64,000 nt of DNA. Source: Bradyrhizobium sp. CCGUVB4N (lineage in GTDB: Bacteria > Pseudomonadota > Alphaproteobacteria > Rhizobiales > Xanthobacteraceae). Every line of letters begins with the position of its first letter. Within the stretch, counting starts at the first letter, position 1. The notes beneath the pieces are model-generated. The model was not told the DNA's origin and did not search any database. It worked only from the letters and a program-made list of their open reading frames with translations. The position numbers and the translations under genes are program-made. Positions 51,410 to 61,100 of this stretch are shown here, piece after piece. The DNA is taken from the NCBI RefSeq assembly GCF_024199945.1, contig NZ_JANADP010000001.1:8637001-8701000 (forward strand), written 5' to 3'.

Positions 51410-53533
51410 ATGCCGATGCGCGACACAATCACAAGCCTGCGTTACCGCTACTGGCCTGACCATCTCCTCGGTGAAATCCTGTCCAAGCGATGGACCGAGA
51501 CTGCCATCCCGGTCATCCTGCTCCTGATCGTGGGCTTCGCGTTCAGCCGATCCATCGACAACTTCCTGTCACCGGCGAGCCTCGCCGACACCGCGCGCCA
51601 GGCCGGAGAGATCGGCTTCATCGCACTTGGGCTCGCGCTCGTCGTCATCGTCGGCGGCATCGATCTGTCCGTCGGTTCGATCTTCGCGCTGACGGATTTC
51701 TGCGCGCTCTATCTGCTCGACGTTGCCGGCTGGCCGGTTCCGGCCGTGGTGATCGCCACGCTGCTCTGCGGTGCGATGCTCGGCGCCGTCAACGGCATCC
51801 TGGTCGGATATCTGCGGCTACGCGCTTTCATCACCACGCTGATCACGCTGATCATCTATCGTTCGGCTTACGATCTCCTGATCCAGCGATACTCCAACGC
51901 CATTGCCTCAGCTTTCCCCGACATCCCGTCCTGGGATTTCATCGGCGCAGGCAGCATCTTCGGCATCCCGACCGTGGCGCTCGCCTATATCGCGATCGCC
52001 ATCTTCGGCCACATCTTCATGACCCGGCTGCGGCCGGGCTGGCACATCACCGCGATCGGCGGCTCGCGTCGTTCGGCCTACAATTCAGGCATTCCCGTTC
52101 GCCGCACCATCGCGCTCTGCTACGTCGCAAGCGGCGCGCTGACCAGCGTCGGTGCGCTGTTCTTCGCCTCGCGGCTCGGCACCGTCGGCGGCGACATCGG
52201 CGTCGGCCTGGAAGTGATCGTGCTGACCGCGACCGTGCTCGGCGGCATCACGCTTGGCGGCGGCAAGGGCTCGGTCGCGAAATCCGCAGTTGGTGTCCTG
52301 ATCGTGCTCCTGATCACCAACGGCCTCACAACCATGAACGCGCGCGGCGGCGTCAACCGCATGGCGCTCGCCGGCATTCTGCTCGTCGCAGCCATGGTCG
52401 ACATCCGCTGGCAGAAGAACCGAACCCGCATCATCAGCAAGGTCTATGTCGCGCCGACCTACCACGAACTGCCCCCGCCGCCACCAACCGAAATCGGACA
52501 AGGCGGCCCGTTCGAGCAGAACGACAAGCTGCGTATCGTCGAGGCGATCGGCCTTGGCCGCATCGAGGCGCCGGAAGACGTCATCCTCGATCGCCACGAC
52601 AACCTCTATGCCGGCTCACGCCATGGCGACATCATGCGCTTCCTCGCGCCCGACTACGAGAAGATGGAAGTATTCGCCCATATCGGCGGCCAGCCGCTCG
52701 GCATGGCCTTCGACCGCGAAGACAATCTCTATGTCTGCATCGGCGGCATGGGGCTCTATCGTATCAAGCCTGACGGCACGGTGGAAAAGGCGACCGACGA
52801 GACCAACCGCAGCATGCGCTCGGTCAACGATGACAGCCGGCTGCGGCTCGCCGACGACCTCGACATCACCGACGACGGCCTGATCTTCTTCTCGGAAGCG
52901 ACGGTGCGCTACGAGATGGACGAGTGGCCGATCGACGGACTGGAGGCCCGCGGCAACGGCCGCATCATCTCCTACGACACCAAGACCGGTACCACGCGTA
53001 CCGAGCTGCGCGGCCTCAAATTCCCGAACGGCATCTGCGTCGCCAGCGACGGCCAGTCGATCCTGTTCGCCGAGACCTTTGGCTGCTCGATCAAGCGCTA
53101 CTGGTTTGCTGGACCGAAGAAGGGCCAAGTCGAAGTGGTCATGGACAACCTGCCCGGCTACCCCGACAACATCAACCTCGCCTCCGACGGCAATTACTGG
53201 CTGGCACTGGTCGGGATGCGCAGCCCTTCGCTCGATCTCGCCTGGAAGATGCCGGGCTTCCGCCGCCGCATGGCCAAGCGCGTGCCGGTCGACGAATGGC
53301 TGTTCCCCAACATCAACACCGGCTGCGTGGTCAAGTTCAACGAGCAGGGCAAGATCGTCGAATCGTTCTGGGATCTGCATGGCGAGAACCATCCGATGAT
53401 CACATCGATGCGCGAGCATCGGGGCTATCTCTATCTGGGCGGCATCCTCAACAACAGGATCGGCCGCTACAAGCTCGACAACGCCGATCCGAACTTCGTC
53501 CAGTATGACAAGCGATGGGGGAAGCTCTCGTGA
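51410..53533 (+). CDS. ABC permease fused to a strictosidine-synthase/SMP-30-like beta-propeller
   Basis: 707 residues. Residues about 30-335 are an RbsC-type permease (LVVIVGGIDLSVGSIFALTD, 78-97; VLGGITLGGGKGSVAKSAVG, 276-295). A Pro-rich linker (355-360) leads to a propeller domain (about 373-707). The propeller has IEAPEDVILD (385-394), KFPNGICVASDG (537-548) and NLPGYPDNINLASDGNYW (580-597), as in strictosidine-synthase-like and SMP-30 lactonases. Putative metal ligands Glu389, Asn540 and Asp586 are kept. In RbsC-type permeases the C-terminus is cytoplasmic, so the propeller would face the cytoplasm (inference). A permease-lactonase fusion is unusual. Either ATG at 51410 or 51416 can start it. 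Confidence 0.9.
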   Translation: MPMRDTITSLRYRYWPDHLLGEILSKRWTETAIPVILLLIVGFAFSRSIDNFLSPASLADTARQAGEIGFIALGLALVVIVGGIDLSVGSIFALTDFCALYLLDVAGWPVPAVVIATLLCGAMLGAVNGILVGYLRLRAFITTLITLIIYRSAYDLLIQRYSNAIASAFPDIPSWDFIGAGSIFGIPTVALAYIAIAIFGHIFMTRLRPGWHITAIGGSRRSAYNSGIPVRRTIALCYVASGALTSVGALFFASRLGTVGGDIGVGLEVIVLTATVLGGITLGGGKGSVAKSAVGVLIVLLITNGLTTMNARGGVNRMALAGILLVAAMVDIRWQKNRTRIISKVYVAPTYHELPPPPPTEIGQGGPFEQNDKLRIVEAIGLGRIEAPEDVILDRHDNLYAGSRHGDIMRFLAPDYEKMEVFAHIGGQPLGMAFDREDNLYVCIGGMGLYRIKPDGTVEKATDETNRSMRSVNDDSRLRLADDLDITDDGLIFFSEATVRYEMDEWPIDGLEARGNGRIISYDTKTGTTRTELRGLKFPNGICVASDGQSILFAETFGCSIKRYWFAGPKKGQVEVVMDNLPGYPDNINLASDGNYWLALVGMRSPSLDLAWKMPGFRRRMAKRVPVDEWLFPNINTGCVVKFNEQGKIVESFWDLHGENHPMITSMREHRGYLYLGGILNNRIGRYKLDNADPNFVQYDKRWGKLS

Positions 53534-54627
53534 TCGCTGCCGTCAAAGACTTCGCCAACCGCTTTCTCGGGCGCGGCGACGCCACCATCACCGTGCCGTC
53601 CTTCGACGGCGCATTGAAGCCCAACCAGAAGCTGGAATCGGCCGAGACCTTGCTGACGTGCGAGGCGCCGGAGGATATCGCCACCGAGGGAAGCAACCTC
53701 TTCATCGCTGACGGCCGGCGGCTGATGTGCCTGAGCGGCGGCACGGCATCGGAGGTACGCAGCTTCGAGCGGCCGATCTCGGCGCTATGCGCTCTTCCCG
53801 GTGGCGGCCTGACCGTCGCACTCGGCGGGCGCGAAGTGCGCGTTTACGCAAGTCCCTCGGCGGAGCAGCCGCGCGTCGCGTTCACCGATGCCGCGTTCAA
53901 CGCCGTCAATGCGCTGGCATTCGCGGAAGACGGCACGCTGATTGCAACCGACGGCTCGACGACATGCGGCGTCGACGATTGGGCGCGCGACCTACTGGAG
54001 CTCAATCGGACGGGCCGCGTGTTCAAGCTCGATCCCGGCAGCAAAGCCGTGACCCGATTGGCACAGGGGTTCGGCTATGCCTTCGGCACCTGCGCCCACG
54101 GCAACGCCATGCTGGTCAGCGAGAGCTGGCGTCATCGTCTCGTTCTCGTCTCGCCCGGCGCATCCCCAAAGGTCGTGCTCGCTCACCTCCCCGTCTATCC
54201 GTCGCGACTGACAAAAGCTTCCGGCGGCGGCTACTGGCTCACCGCCTTCACCGCGCGGACCCAGCTTGTCGAGTTCGTGTTGCGTGAACCGGGCTACCGG
54301 CGCCGCATGATGGCCGAGATCGATCCGGCCTATTGGGTCGCGCCGCGGTTGCGCTCCGGGCGCTCGTTCAAGGAGCCGATGCAAGGCGCGCACATCAAGA
54401 CCATGGGCGTGATCAAGCCGTGGGCACCGCCGCGCTCCTACGGCCTCGTCATCCGTCTCGATGCGGATGGCCAGCCGCTCTATTCGCTACACAGCCGGGT
54501 CGACGGCATCAATCACGGCGTCGTTGCAGCCATCGAGATGGGCGGCGACCTCGTCCTGATCGCCAAGGGACCGGGCCGCGTCCTGCGATTGCCACTTGCT
54601 GGCCTTGCCGAGGAGTTTCGCCCATGA
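53530..54627 (+). CDS. Second strictosidine-synthase/SMP-30-like propeller protein, metal ligands degenerate
   Basis: 365 residues from the GTG at 53530 (GTGA overlap with the previous stop; GGGGGAAG upstream); an ATG at 53515 is an alternative. The protein aligns with the propeller part of the preceding gene: EAPEDIATEGSNLFIAD, HLPVYPSRLTKASGGGYW and EPGYRRRMMAE match EAPEDV, NLPGYPDN and GFRRRMAK. The Asn of FPNGI is replaced (YAFGTC), and the Asp of YPDNI is Ser (YPSRL). It has no signal peptide, so it is cytoplasmic. It is probably a partner or regulatory subunit rather than an active lactonase. Confidence 0.85.
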   Translation: MIAAVKDFANRFLGRGDATITVPSFDGALKPNQKLESAETLLTCEAPEDIATEGSNLFIADGRRLMCLSGGTASEVRSFERPISALCALPGGGLTVALGGREVRVYASPSAEQPRVAFTDAAFNAVNALAFAEDGTLIATDGSTTCGVDDWARDLLELNRTGRVFKLDPGSKAVTRLAQGFGYAFGTCAHGNAMLVSESWRHRLVLVSPGASPKVVLAHLPVYPSRLTKASGGGYWLTAFTARTQLVEFVLREPGYRRRMMAEIDPAYWVAPRLRSGRSFKEPMQGAHIKTMGVIKPWAPPRSYGLVIRLDADGQPLYSLHSRVDGINHGVVAAIEMGGDLVLIAKGPGRVLRLPLAGLAEEFRP

Positions 54628-56120
54628 GCGACATCGCACTCTCGTTGCGCAAGGCCACAAAACTCTACGCCGGCGTACCCGCCATCGACGGGGTCGACTT
54701 CGACCTCCGCCGCGGCGAGATCCACGCGCTGGTCGGCGAGAACGGCGCCGGCAAGTCGACCCTCACCAAGGTGATGGCCGGCGTGGTGACATTGACCTCG
54801 GGGACGATGACGGTCGACGGCGCCGATGTCGCGCCGAAGACGCCATTGGAGGCACGCAATCTCGGCATCGCCATGGTGTTCCAGGAGAACAGCCTGGTGC
54901 CGACGATGACGGTCGCGCAGAATTTGTTTCTCGGACAGGAGAAGTTCTACAACCGCCTGCGCGGCATCTACATCGCCGCGCAGCAATTCCTGCAATCGCT
55001 CAATTTCGACGTCACGCCGACCGCCACCGTCAGCGGCCTCGGCGCAGCCAAGAAGCAGATGGTCGAGATCGCGCGCGCAGTCCTGCACCGCGCCAAGGTC
55101 ATCATCTTCGACGAGCCGACGGCATCACTGACGCCGGAGGAGAAGAAATACTTCTTCGACCTCGTCCGCGACCTCAAGAAGCGCGGTGTCTCGATCGTCT
55201 TCATCTCGCATGCTCTCGAAGAGGCGCTGCTGCTGGCCGACCGCATCACGGTGCTGCGCGACGGCAAGCATGTCGTGACCGACGATGTCGCCAAGTTCGA
55301 CCGCGCCGCGATCGTGCAGGCCATGGTCGGGCGCGATCTCTCCAACACGCTCTATGGCGCGCGGAAGAGCACCGTGAGGCCAGCGGGCGCGCGCGTGCTC
55401 ACGGTGCAAAATCTGAAGATGGCACCGATGGTGAAGAACAATTCGCTGTCGGTGTTCGCGGGCCAGATCACCGGCGTGTTCGGCCTCGTCGGTGCGGGCC
55501 GCACCGAGACGTTCAAGATCGTTGCGGGCGTGCTCAAGCGCGATTTCTTCCATGGCGGCGAGATTCTGCTGCACGACCAGCCGGTGCGCTACCGGGTACC
55601 GGCGCCGGCAGTCAAGGCCGGCATCGCCTATGTCACGGAGGATCGCAAGGTCGAGGGCTTCTTCGAGACGTCCTCCATCGCGCGCAACATCTATCTCGGC
55701 CTGCTGTCGAAGTTTCCGAAGGGCCGCATGATGCTGTCGCGGCGGGAAACCGACACGGTCGGCAAGACCTGGATCGAGAGGCTCAAGGTTCGTGCCATCG
55801 GCGACGACGGCAAGGTGGTCGAGCTGTCCGGCGGAAATCAGCAGAAGGTCGTGATCGCGAAATCGCTGGTGCAGGAGCCCGATTTGATCATCTTCGACGA
55901 ACCGACCCGCGGCGTCGACGTCGGCGCCATCGTCGAGATCCACGAGCTGATCAACCGGCTCGCCGACGAGGGCAAGGCGGTTGTCGTGATCTCATCCTAT
56001 CTGCCCGAGATCATGGCGCTGTCCGACCGCATCCTGGTCTCACGCCAGGGCAAGGTCGTGGAGGAGTTCTCCGCGCTGGAGGCGACGGAGGAGAAGATCA
56101 TGTACGCGGCGATCCACTGA
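54624..56120 (+). CDS. Sugar-type ABC transporter ATP-binding protein (RbsA/MglA type, two ABC domains)
   Basis: 498 residues from the ATG at 54624 (ATGA overlap with the preceding stop). The first ABC domain has Walker A GENGAGKSTLTK (about 37-48), VFQEN, and Walker B IIFDEPTASLTPEE. The second domain has a degenerate Walker A, GLVGAGRTETF, as usual in RbsA, and ELSGGNQQKVVIAK with LIIFDEPTRGVDVGA. It energises the carrier made of the 49296 and 51410 permeases. It is the last gene of the operon. Confidence 0.93.
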   Translation: MSDIALSLRKATKLYAGVPAIDGVDFDLRRGEIHALVGENGAGKSTLTKVMAGVVTLTSGTMTVDGADVAPKTPLEARNLGIAMVFQENSLVPTMTVAQNLFLGQEKFYNRLRGIYIAAQQFLQSLNFDVTPTATVSGLGAAKKQMVEIARAVLHRAKVIIFDEPTASLTPEEKKYFFDLVRDLKKRGVSIVFISHALEEALLLADRITVLRDGKHVVTDDVAKFDRAAIVQAMVGRDLSNTLYGARKSTVRPAGARVLTVQNLKMAPMVKNNSLSVFAGQITGVFGLVGAGRTETFKIVAGVLKRDFFHGGEILLHDQPVRYRVPAPAVKAGIAYVTEDRKVEGFFETSSIARNIYLGLLSKFPKGRMMLSRRETDTVGKTWIERLKVRAIGDDGKVVELSGGNQQKVVIAKSLVQEPDLIIFDEPTRGVDVGAIVEIHELINRLADEGKAVVVISSYLPEIMALSDRILVSRQGKVVEEFSALEATEEKIMYAAIH

Positions 56121-56129
56121 GGGCGGCCG

Positions 56130-56618
56130 CTACAGCTTGTGCCCCTTCTGCCGCAGCGCCTCGATCAGGCGCTGCTTCAATTGGTCGGCGGCCTTCTGGC
56201 TGACATCCTGGGCGATCTGCGTGGTCGCCTGCGCCAGCGCATCGGATTGCGCGAGCAGCTTTTGTCCGACCGGCTGGGCGTAGAACGCCTCGATCTGGCG
56301 CAGCTCATCCAGGGTGAAAGTCGCGGCATAGACGGCGGCGATCTGGTCGACCATCGCGGCGAAGAACGGCGCGTAGATCTCGGCACCGGGGGCGGTCATC
56401 GCGTCATAGTCGCGCTCGATCTCGGGCCTGTCCTGCGACACCACCGGCCGCAGCTTGAGCAGCAGCTGCGGCAGCAGCGCGCGATACTGATCGGCGATCT
56501 TGAGCGTGACGACGAGCTTGCGCGCCGCAGCCATCGCCTCCGGCGACGGCGTCTCCGCGGACGCACCGCAGGCGAGGAGCAGGAGAATGCCGGTGATCGC
56601 TAGCAAACGTCTGGACAT
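56130..56618 (-). CDS. DUF2059 secreted protein
   Basis: 162 residues from the ATG at 56616-56618, preceded by GGAGAGGTCC. The signal peptide MSRRLLAITGILLLLACGAS ends near ASAE. The helical mature part has FTLDELRQIEAFYAQPVGQKLL, the core motif of DUF2059 (PF09832). It is periplasmic with an unknown role. It begins 12 bp after the stop of the OpgC-like gene, so the two form one unit. It converges with the ABC operon. Confidence 0.85.
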   Translation of the reverse strand: MSRRLLAITGILLLLACGASAETPSPEAMAAARKLVVTLKIADQYRALLPQLLLKLRPVVSQDRPEIERDYDAMTAPGAEIYAPFFAAMVDQIAAVYAATFTLDELRQIEAFYAQPVGQKLLAQSDALAQATTQIAQDVSQKAADQLKQRLIEALRQKGHKL

Positions 56619-56630
56619 GGACCTCTCCAC

Positions 56631-57833
56631 TCAGCGGCTCGCATTGGCGGCTGGCGCGCTCTCGACGGCGGTCTCGGGTTCGTCGACGTCGGTCACCTTC
56701 ACAAACAGGTTCGGCACCCGCTCGGCGCGATCGAGCACCCAGGCGGCGGCGATCATGATGACGATACCGGTGAGCGAGACGGCGAGCTGCTCCCACGTGC
56801 CCTTGGTGTATTGGGTGAGGATCCAGTGGGCGGAGAACGACAGGAAGACGCCGAGGCAGAAGATCGGCAGCGAATGCTGGCCGCAGAGGATGACCGGCCG
56901 CAGCCACACCGTGTGCAGCGCCTTCCATTTGCGCGAGACGAAATGCGTCACCCAGATCGCCAGCGCCAGGAAATGCGTGAAGCGCAGCATGTCGAGGTCG
57001 GTCTTGTCGATCGGGTAGATCGCCTTGATCATCCATTTCGGGATCATGGCCTCGAGCGCGGGGACGTGCCAGGTCATCACGATCAGGAGGGCGAAGACGA
57101 GCCACGCCGCGGCCAGCGCCATCGCCGTCTTCGACCAGACCAGGGTCGAGAACTTCTCGATCTGGCCGATGCCGCACCAGGCGGCGAACACGAACATCAG
57201 CTGCCAGCAGAACGGATTGAAATACCAGGTCGTGCCGGGCGGATAGGAGGCGATGTTCCAGTCGAACCAGCGCGACAGCACGTAGAGCACGACGGACGCC
57301 GCGAGCGTCAGGTTCGGCCGGCGCACCAGGCACCACATGATGAAAGGCGAGGCGAACACCAGCGTGATGTAGAGCGGCAGCACGTCGAGATTGACCGGCT
57401 TGTATTTCAGCAGGATCGCCTGCCCGATCAGCTCGTCCGGATGCGCCAGGAAATTGAACACGTTGAACTCGTGCTCGTACATCGGATTGTCGAAGCGGCG
57501 GGCGGTGCGGGCGATCTGCGCCGTGAACAGCAGGAACAGCATGATGTGGGCGACATACATTTCCGTCGCCCGCCGCCACAGCCGCTTCAGTGCGGCGAGG
57601 AACCAGCCGCCGGCGACAATCGGCCCGTAGATCCAGCCGACCAGATAGCCGGAGATGAAAACGAAGAACTCGGCGGCATCGCTGAAGCCGTAATTGCGCA
57701 GCGTCAGCCAGGCCACGACGTCGTGCGGGATGTGATCGAGGAAGATCATCCACAGCCCGATGCCGCGGAAGAGGTCGAGCCGCAAGTCGCGCTCGATCGG
57801 CGCCAACAGTGCTGACTGGTCCCGTATGATCAT
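56631..57833 (-). CDS. opgC: OpgC-type membrane acyltransferase
   Basis: 400 residues with about ten hydrophobic segments. The N-terminal motif RDLRLDLFRGIGLWMIFLDHIPHDV and then FGFSDAAEFFVFISGYLVGW-like YGFSDAAEFFVFISGYLVGW is the OpgC/acyltransferase-3 signature, including the active-site His of LDHI. The enzyme adds succinyl groups to osmoregulated periplasmic glucans in rhizobia. It sits in the inner membrane. The C-terminal 30 residues are Ala/Glu-rich. The gene name is by family; the substrate is not shown. Confidence 0.85.
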   Translation of the reverse strand: MIIRDQSALLAPIERDLRLDLFRGIGLWMIFLDHIPHDVVAWLTLRNYGFSDAAEFFVFISGYLVGWIYGPIVAGGWFLAALKRLWRRATEMYVAHIMLFLLFTAQIARTARRFDNPMYEHEFNVFNFLAHPDELIGQAILLKYKPVNLDVLPLYITLVFASPFIMWCLVRRPNLTLAASVVLYVLSRWFDWNIASYPPGTTWYFNPFCWQLMFVFAAWCGIGQIEKFSTLVWSKTAMALAAAWLVFALLIVMTWHVPALEAMIPKWMIKAIYPIDKTDLDMLRFTHFLALAIWVTHFVSRKWKALHTVWLRPVILCGQHSLPIFCLGVFLSFSAHWILTQYTKGTWEQLAVSLTGIVIMIAAAWVLDRAERVPNLFVKVTDVDEPETAVESAPAANASR

Positions 57834-57955
57834 GGCCCCCGCCTCGTCCGGTGGGCGTCGCGCCGTCGCGGCGCCGATGAAGTCGGATGCTAAAATAGAT
57901 CAATCAAATCGTCACCTAACCCGGCGACTGGAAACCGGACGGTAGCCCACCTTGA

Positions 57956-57994
57956 GGCCCGCGCAAGGGACTTTGTCATGACAACGCGCGGGCC
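57956..57994. terminator. Long-loop hairpin with internal palindrome
   Basis: GGCCCGCGC and GCGCGGGCC arms enclose 21 nt, whose part TTGTCATGACAA (57973-57984) is itself a 12-bp perfect palindrome. It lies in the 273-bp gap between the OpgC start and the cyclase-like stop. It may end the cyclase transcript or be an operator of opgC; I see no gene in the gap. Confidence 0.45.
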
Positions 57995-58106
57995 CTCCCA
58001 CAAAAGGCGACCAAAACAACCCCATGCACAGTAGCTAAGTGCTTGCGTTATTTACGAAACCTGGTCGACCCGTCGGGCGGGACCGCCGCCGGTCGCGCGC
58101 AGCGGC

Positions 58107-61100
58107 TCAACTCGGCTGATCGCCCGCGGCGCGCATGCCGTTCAGCATCGCTTCGGCCTTATGCAGCAGCGGCTTCGCCCCGCTCTCGGAGGCGATCGCG
58201 ATTGCGGCGCGCAGCGCGGAAAAGATGATGGTCCGGTTCTCCTGGTTCGTCGGCGGCGTCACCACGGCCTCGCCGAACAGGGCCTCGGCCTCGAGGCCGG
58301 AAAAACCCTGCTGGCGCGCGGTATTGCGCGCCTCGCGCAGCATGTTCTGCGCCGCCTGGGCATCGCCGAGCCGGTTGGTCGCCAACGCCAGGTAGATCGA
58401 CGAGCGCAGCACCGCCGAGGTGTAGCCGACGCTGCGCGCCTCTTCGCGCGCCTCGGCCAGCATGCCGCGCGCCCGGTCGAACAGACCCTGCTCGAGATAG
58501 GCGATGCCGAGATGGCAGCCGAGCACCGGCACGAACAGCCGGATGCCGTGTTTTTGCGCCAGCACGAAAGCCTGTTCGAGGATAGCCGCGCCTGCCGCGG
58601 GATCGTTGCGGCCGAGCTTCAGCCAGCCGCCGCTATAGGCTGCCGCAACGCGGTCATAAGGGCGATTGGTTTCTTCCGCGATCGCATCGGCATGCCGCTG
58701 CATCTGTTCGGCGACGTCAAGGTCACCCATGACGGTGTGGTTGATGCTGCCCATCATGCAGCAAAGCAGCAACGCGTATTTCGCTGTCGTCCCGAAAGGT
58801 GCACTCGCCTCCGGCCCCATCAATTGGGCGCGGGCCCGTGCGAACAAACCGTCCGCCTCGCGATAGCGGCCGGCGAGGAAGTACACCTGACCGAGGCCGT
58901 ATTGCGCAGCGTTGAGCCAGCCCGAGCTGTCCGACTGCTCTGCGAGGCCCACGACTTCCTCGTTGAGCTTGATCGCTTCGGCCGGCGAACCATAGAAATT
59001 CTGCGCTGCTGCCATGACCGTCATGGCCGCCACCTTCCGCCCGATGTCGTTGATCGCATCGGCGCGACGCTCGGCTTCCTTGCCGAGGTTCAGCCACTCG
59101 GACAGGTGGCCGGATCCAATGAACGCCGCGCGGGCCTCGATGCGAATATCCACGGCGCTCGCTTCCCGGGCGGGGGTAGCCAGCGTCATATCCAGCGATC
59201 GCATCGCGGTCTCGAAATAGTCTGCAGCATCAGTGAACGCGGATCGCGCCAGGCATTTTCGCGCCGAGGCCCGGCCATAAGCGAAAGCCTTGTCCCAATC
59301 CTTGGCCCGCGTGGCGTGATAGCAGAGCTTGTCGGAATCCTCGGCCTCGCTGCCTTCGAGTGCGGCGAGAATGCGCGCATGGATGTCCTCGCGCACCTTT
59401 TCGACCATCGAGTCGTAGGTGACCTGGCGAACCATCTCGTGACGGAACTCCAGCGAATCCTCCAGTTCGCTGTCGATCCGGACCAGCAGCTCGGCGCGAT
59501 CGAGCGAGACGAGGCAGCCGTGGAGGGCATCTTCGGGCAGGATCGCAATCTTGCGCAGTATGGCCTCGCTCGACCGCGCCCCCAGCGCGGCCGCGATCTG
59601 CAAGATGGACCGTTCCTGCTTCGACACACGGTCGAGCCGCGCCGCGATCACGCCCTGAATGCTGGTGGGAATACCGAGCTCGTCGATCGGACGCACCAAA
59701 GCGAGGTCGCCCCACTCGCCGCGCAGGGTGCCGCTGTCCTTCAGCCCGCGGCAGACCTCCTCGATGAACAGCGGCACGTTGGCGGTATGGGAGACGATCC
59801 GGTTCTTCAGATCGGCGTTGGTCGCGGACGATCCGAGCATGTCGGACAGCATTTCCAGCCCCGAATCGTCGTCGAGCGGCCGCATCGCGACGACCTCGGC
59901 GTGGCAGCGCGCGATCCACACCGGCATGCCGTTCGGGCGAGAGGTGAGCAGCACGAGGAGATCGGGCACTGCCAGCGAAGCGATGGCGGCCACGACGACA
60001 TCGCTGGCCCGGTCGATCCAGTGCAGATCCTCCAACAGCAGGATGGTCGGCTGGCGGCTGGCGAGGGCCTGGATCACGGCGCAGCTCGCATCGGAGATCA
60101 CGCGTCCGCGGGCATGAGGCTCGAGCTCGTCCCATTGCGGATTTGCGATCGGCACATCGAGCACCGCGTCGAGGGCACTTTGCTGGATCGCGGATAGGTC
60201 CTTCAGGGGACTGCCGGACTCCCTCGCGGCTGCGTCCATGGCCGACAGCAGGATTCGCTTGAGCGTGCTGAAGGGCGCTCCTTGTAGATTCGGGCTGCAT
60301 TCGGCGTCGATCAGGCGCCAGCCCTCGGCCCGGAGCTTCTGGGCGAACTCGTGCGCCAGCCGCGATTTGCCAATGCCGGCATCGCCGAGCAGCAGGACGG
60401 TCTGCCGGCTGGCTTTGGCCTGCCCGGCCGCGCGGTCCAGCAGGGCTCGCTCGGTGGTCCGATCGACGAACCGGGAGACGCTGCGGGCGCGCCGGACCCG
60501 CCAGCTCGACAGATCGCTGGCGCCGACGATTCGGTAGACCGTCACGGGCTGGCTGAAGCCGCGCAGGGATTTGCCGCCCAGAGATTCGAACCGGACATGC
60601 CCGTCGGCAAGACTTTGACAGGCTTCCGAGACGTAGATCTGGTTCGCCTCGGCCTCCTGCTCCAGCCGCGCGGCCAGATGCTGCGCGGCGCCGCCGATCT
60701 CGTAGACCTTGGAGAATTCGCTGGCGACCATGTAGGCGACAACGTGGCCTGAGTGGAGGCCGACCCGGACCTGAAGGGCGGGATCGCCGAGGCTGGCGAC
60801 GCGCCGGACCAGCTCGATCGCGGCATGACACGCCAGCGGCGCGTGGTTGTCGTCCGCGATCGGGGCGCCGAACACCGCGGCAAGCCCGTCGCCCAGCTCC
60901 TTGCTGACGATGCCGCCGAATTGTCGGACCGCGCCGCGCATGGCGGCCAGGGCCGGCTCCAGGCGCGAGACCGCCGCCTCCGGATCCAGCTCGGCGACGA
61001 GGCCAGTGGAATCGATCACGTCGGCGCGGAGGATCGTGACGAATCGACGTTCGCTGTCGGGATCAGGGCGCCGGACGGCCGTGCCGCATTTGGGGCACCG

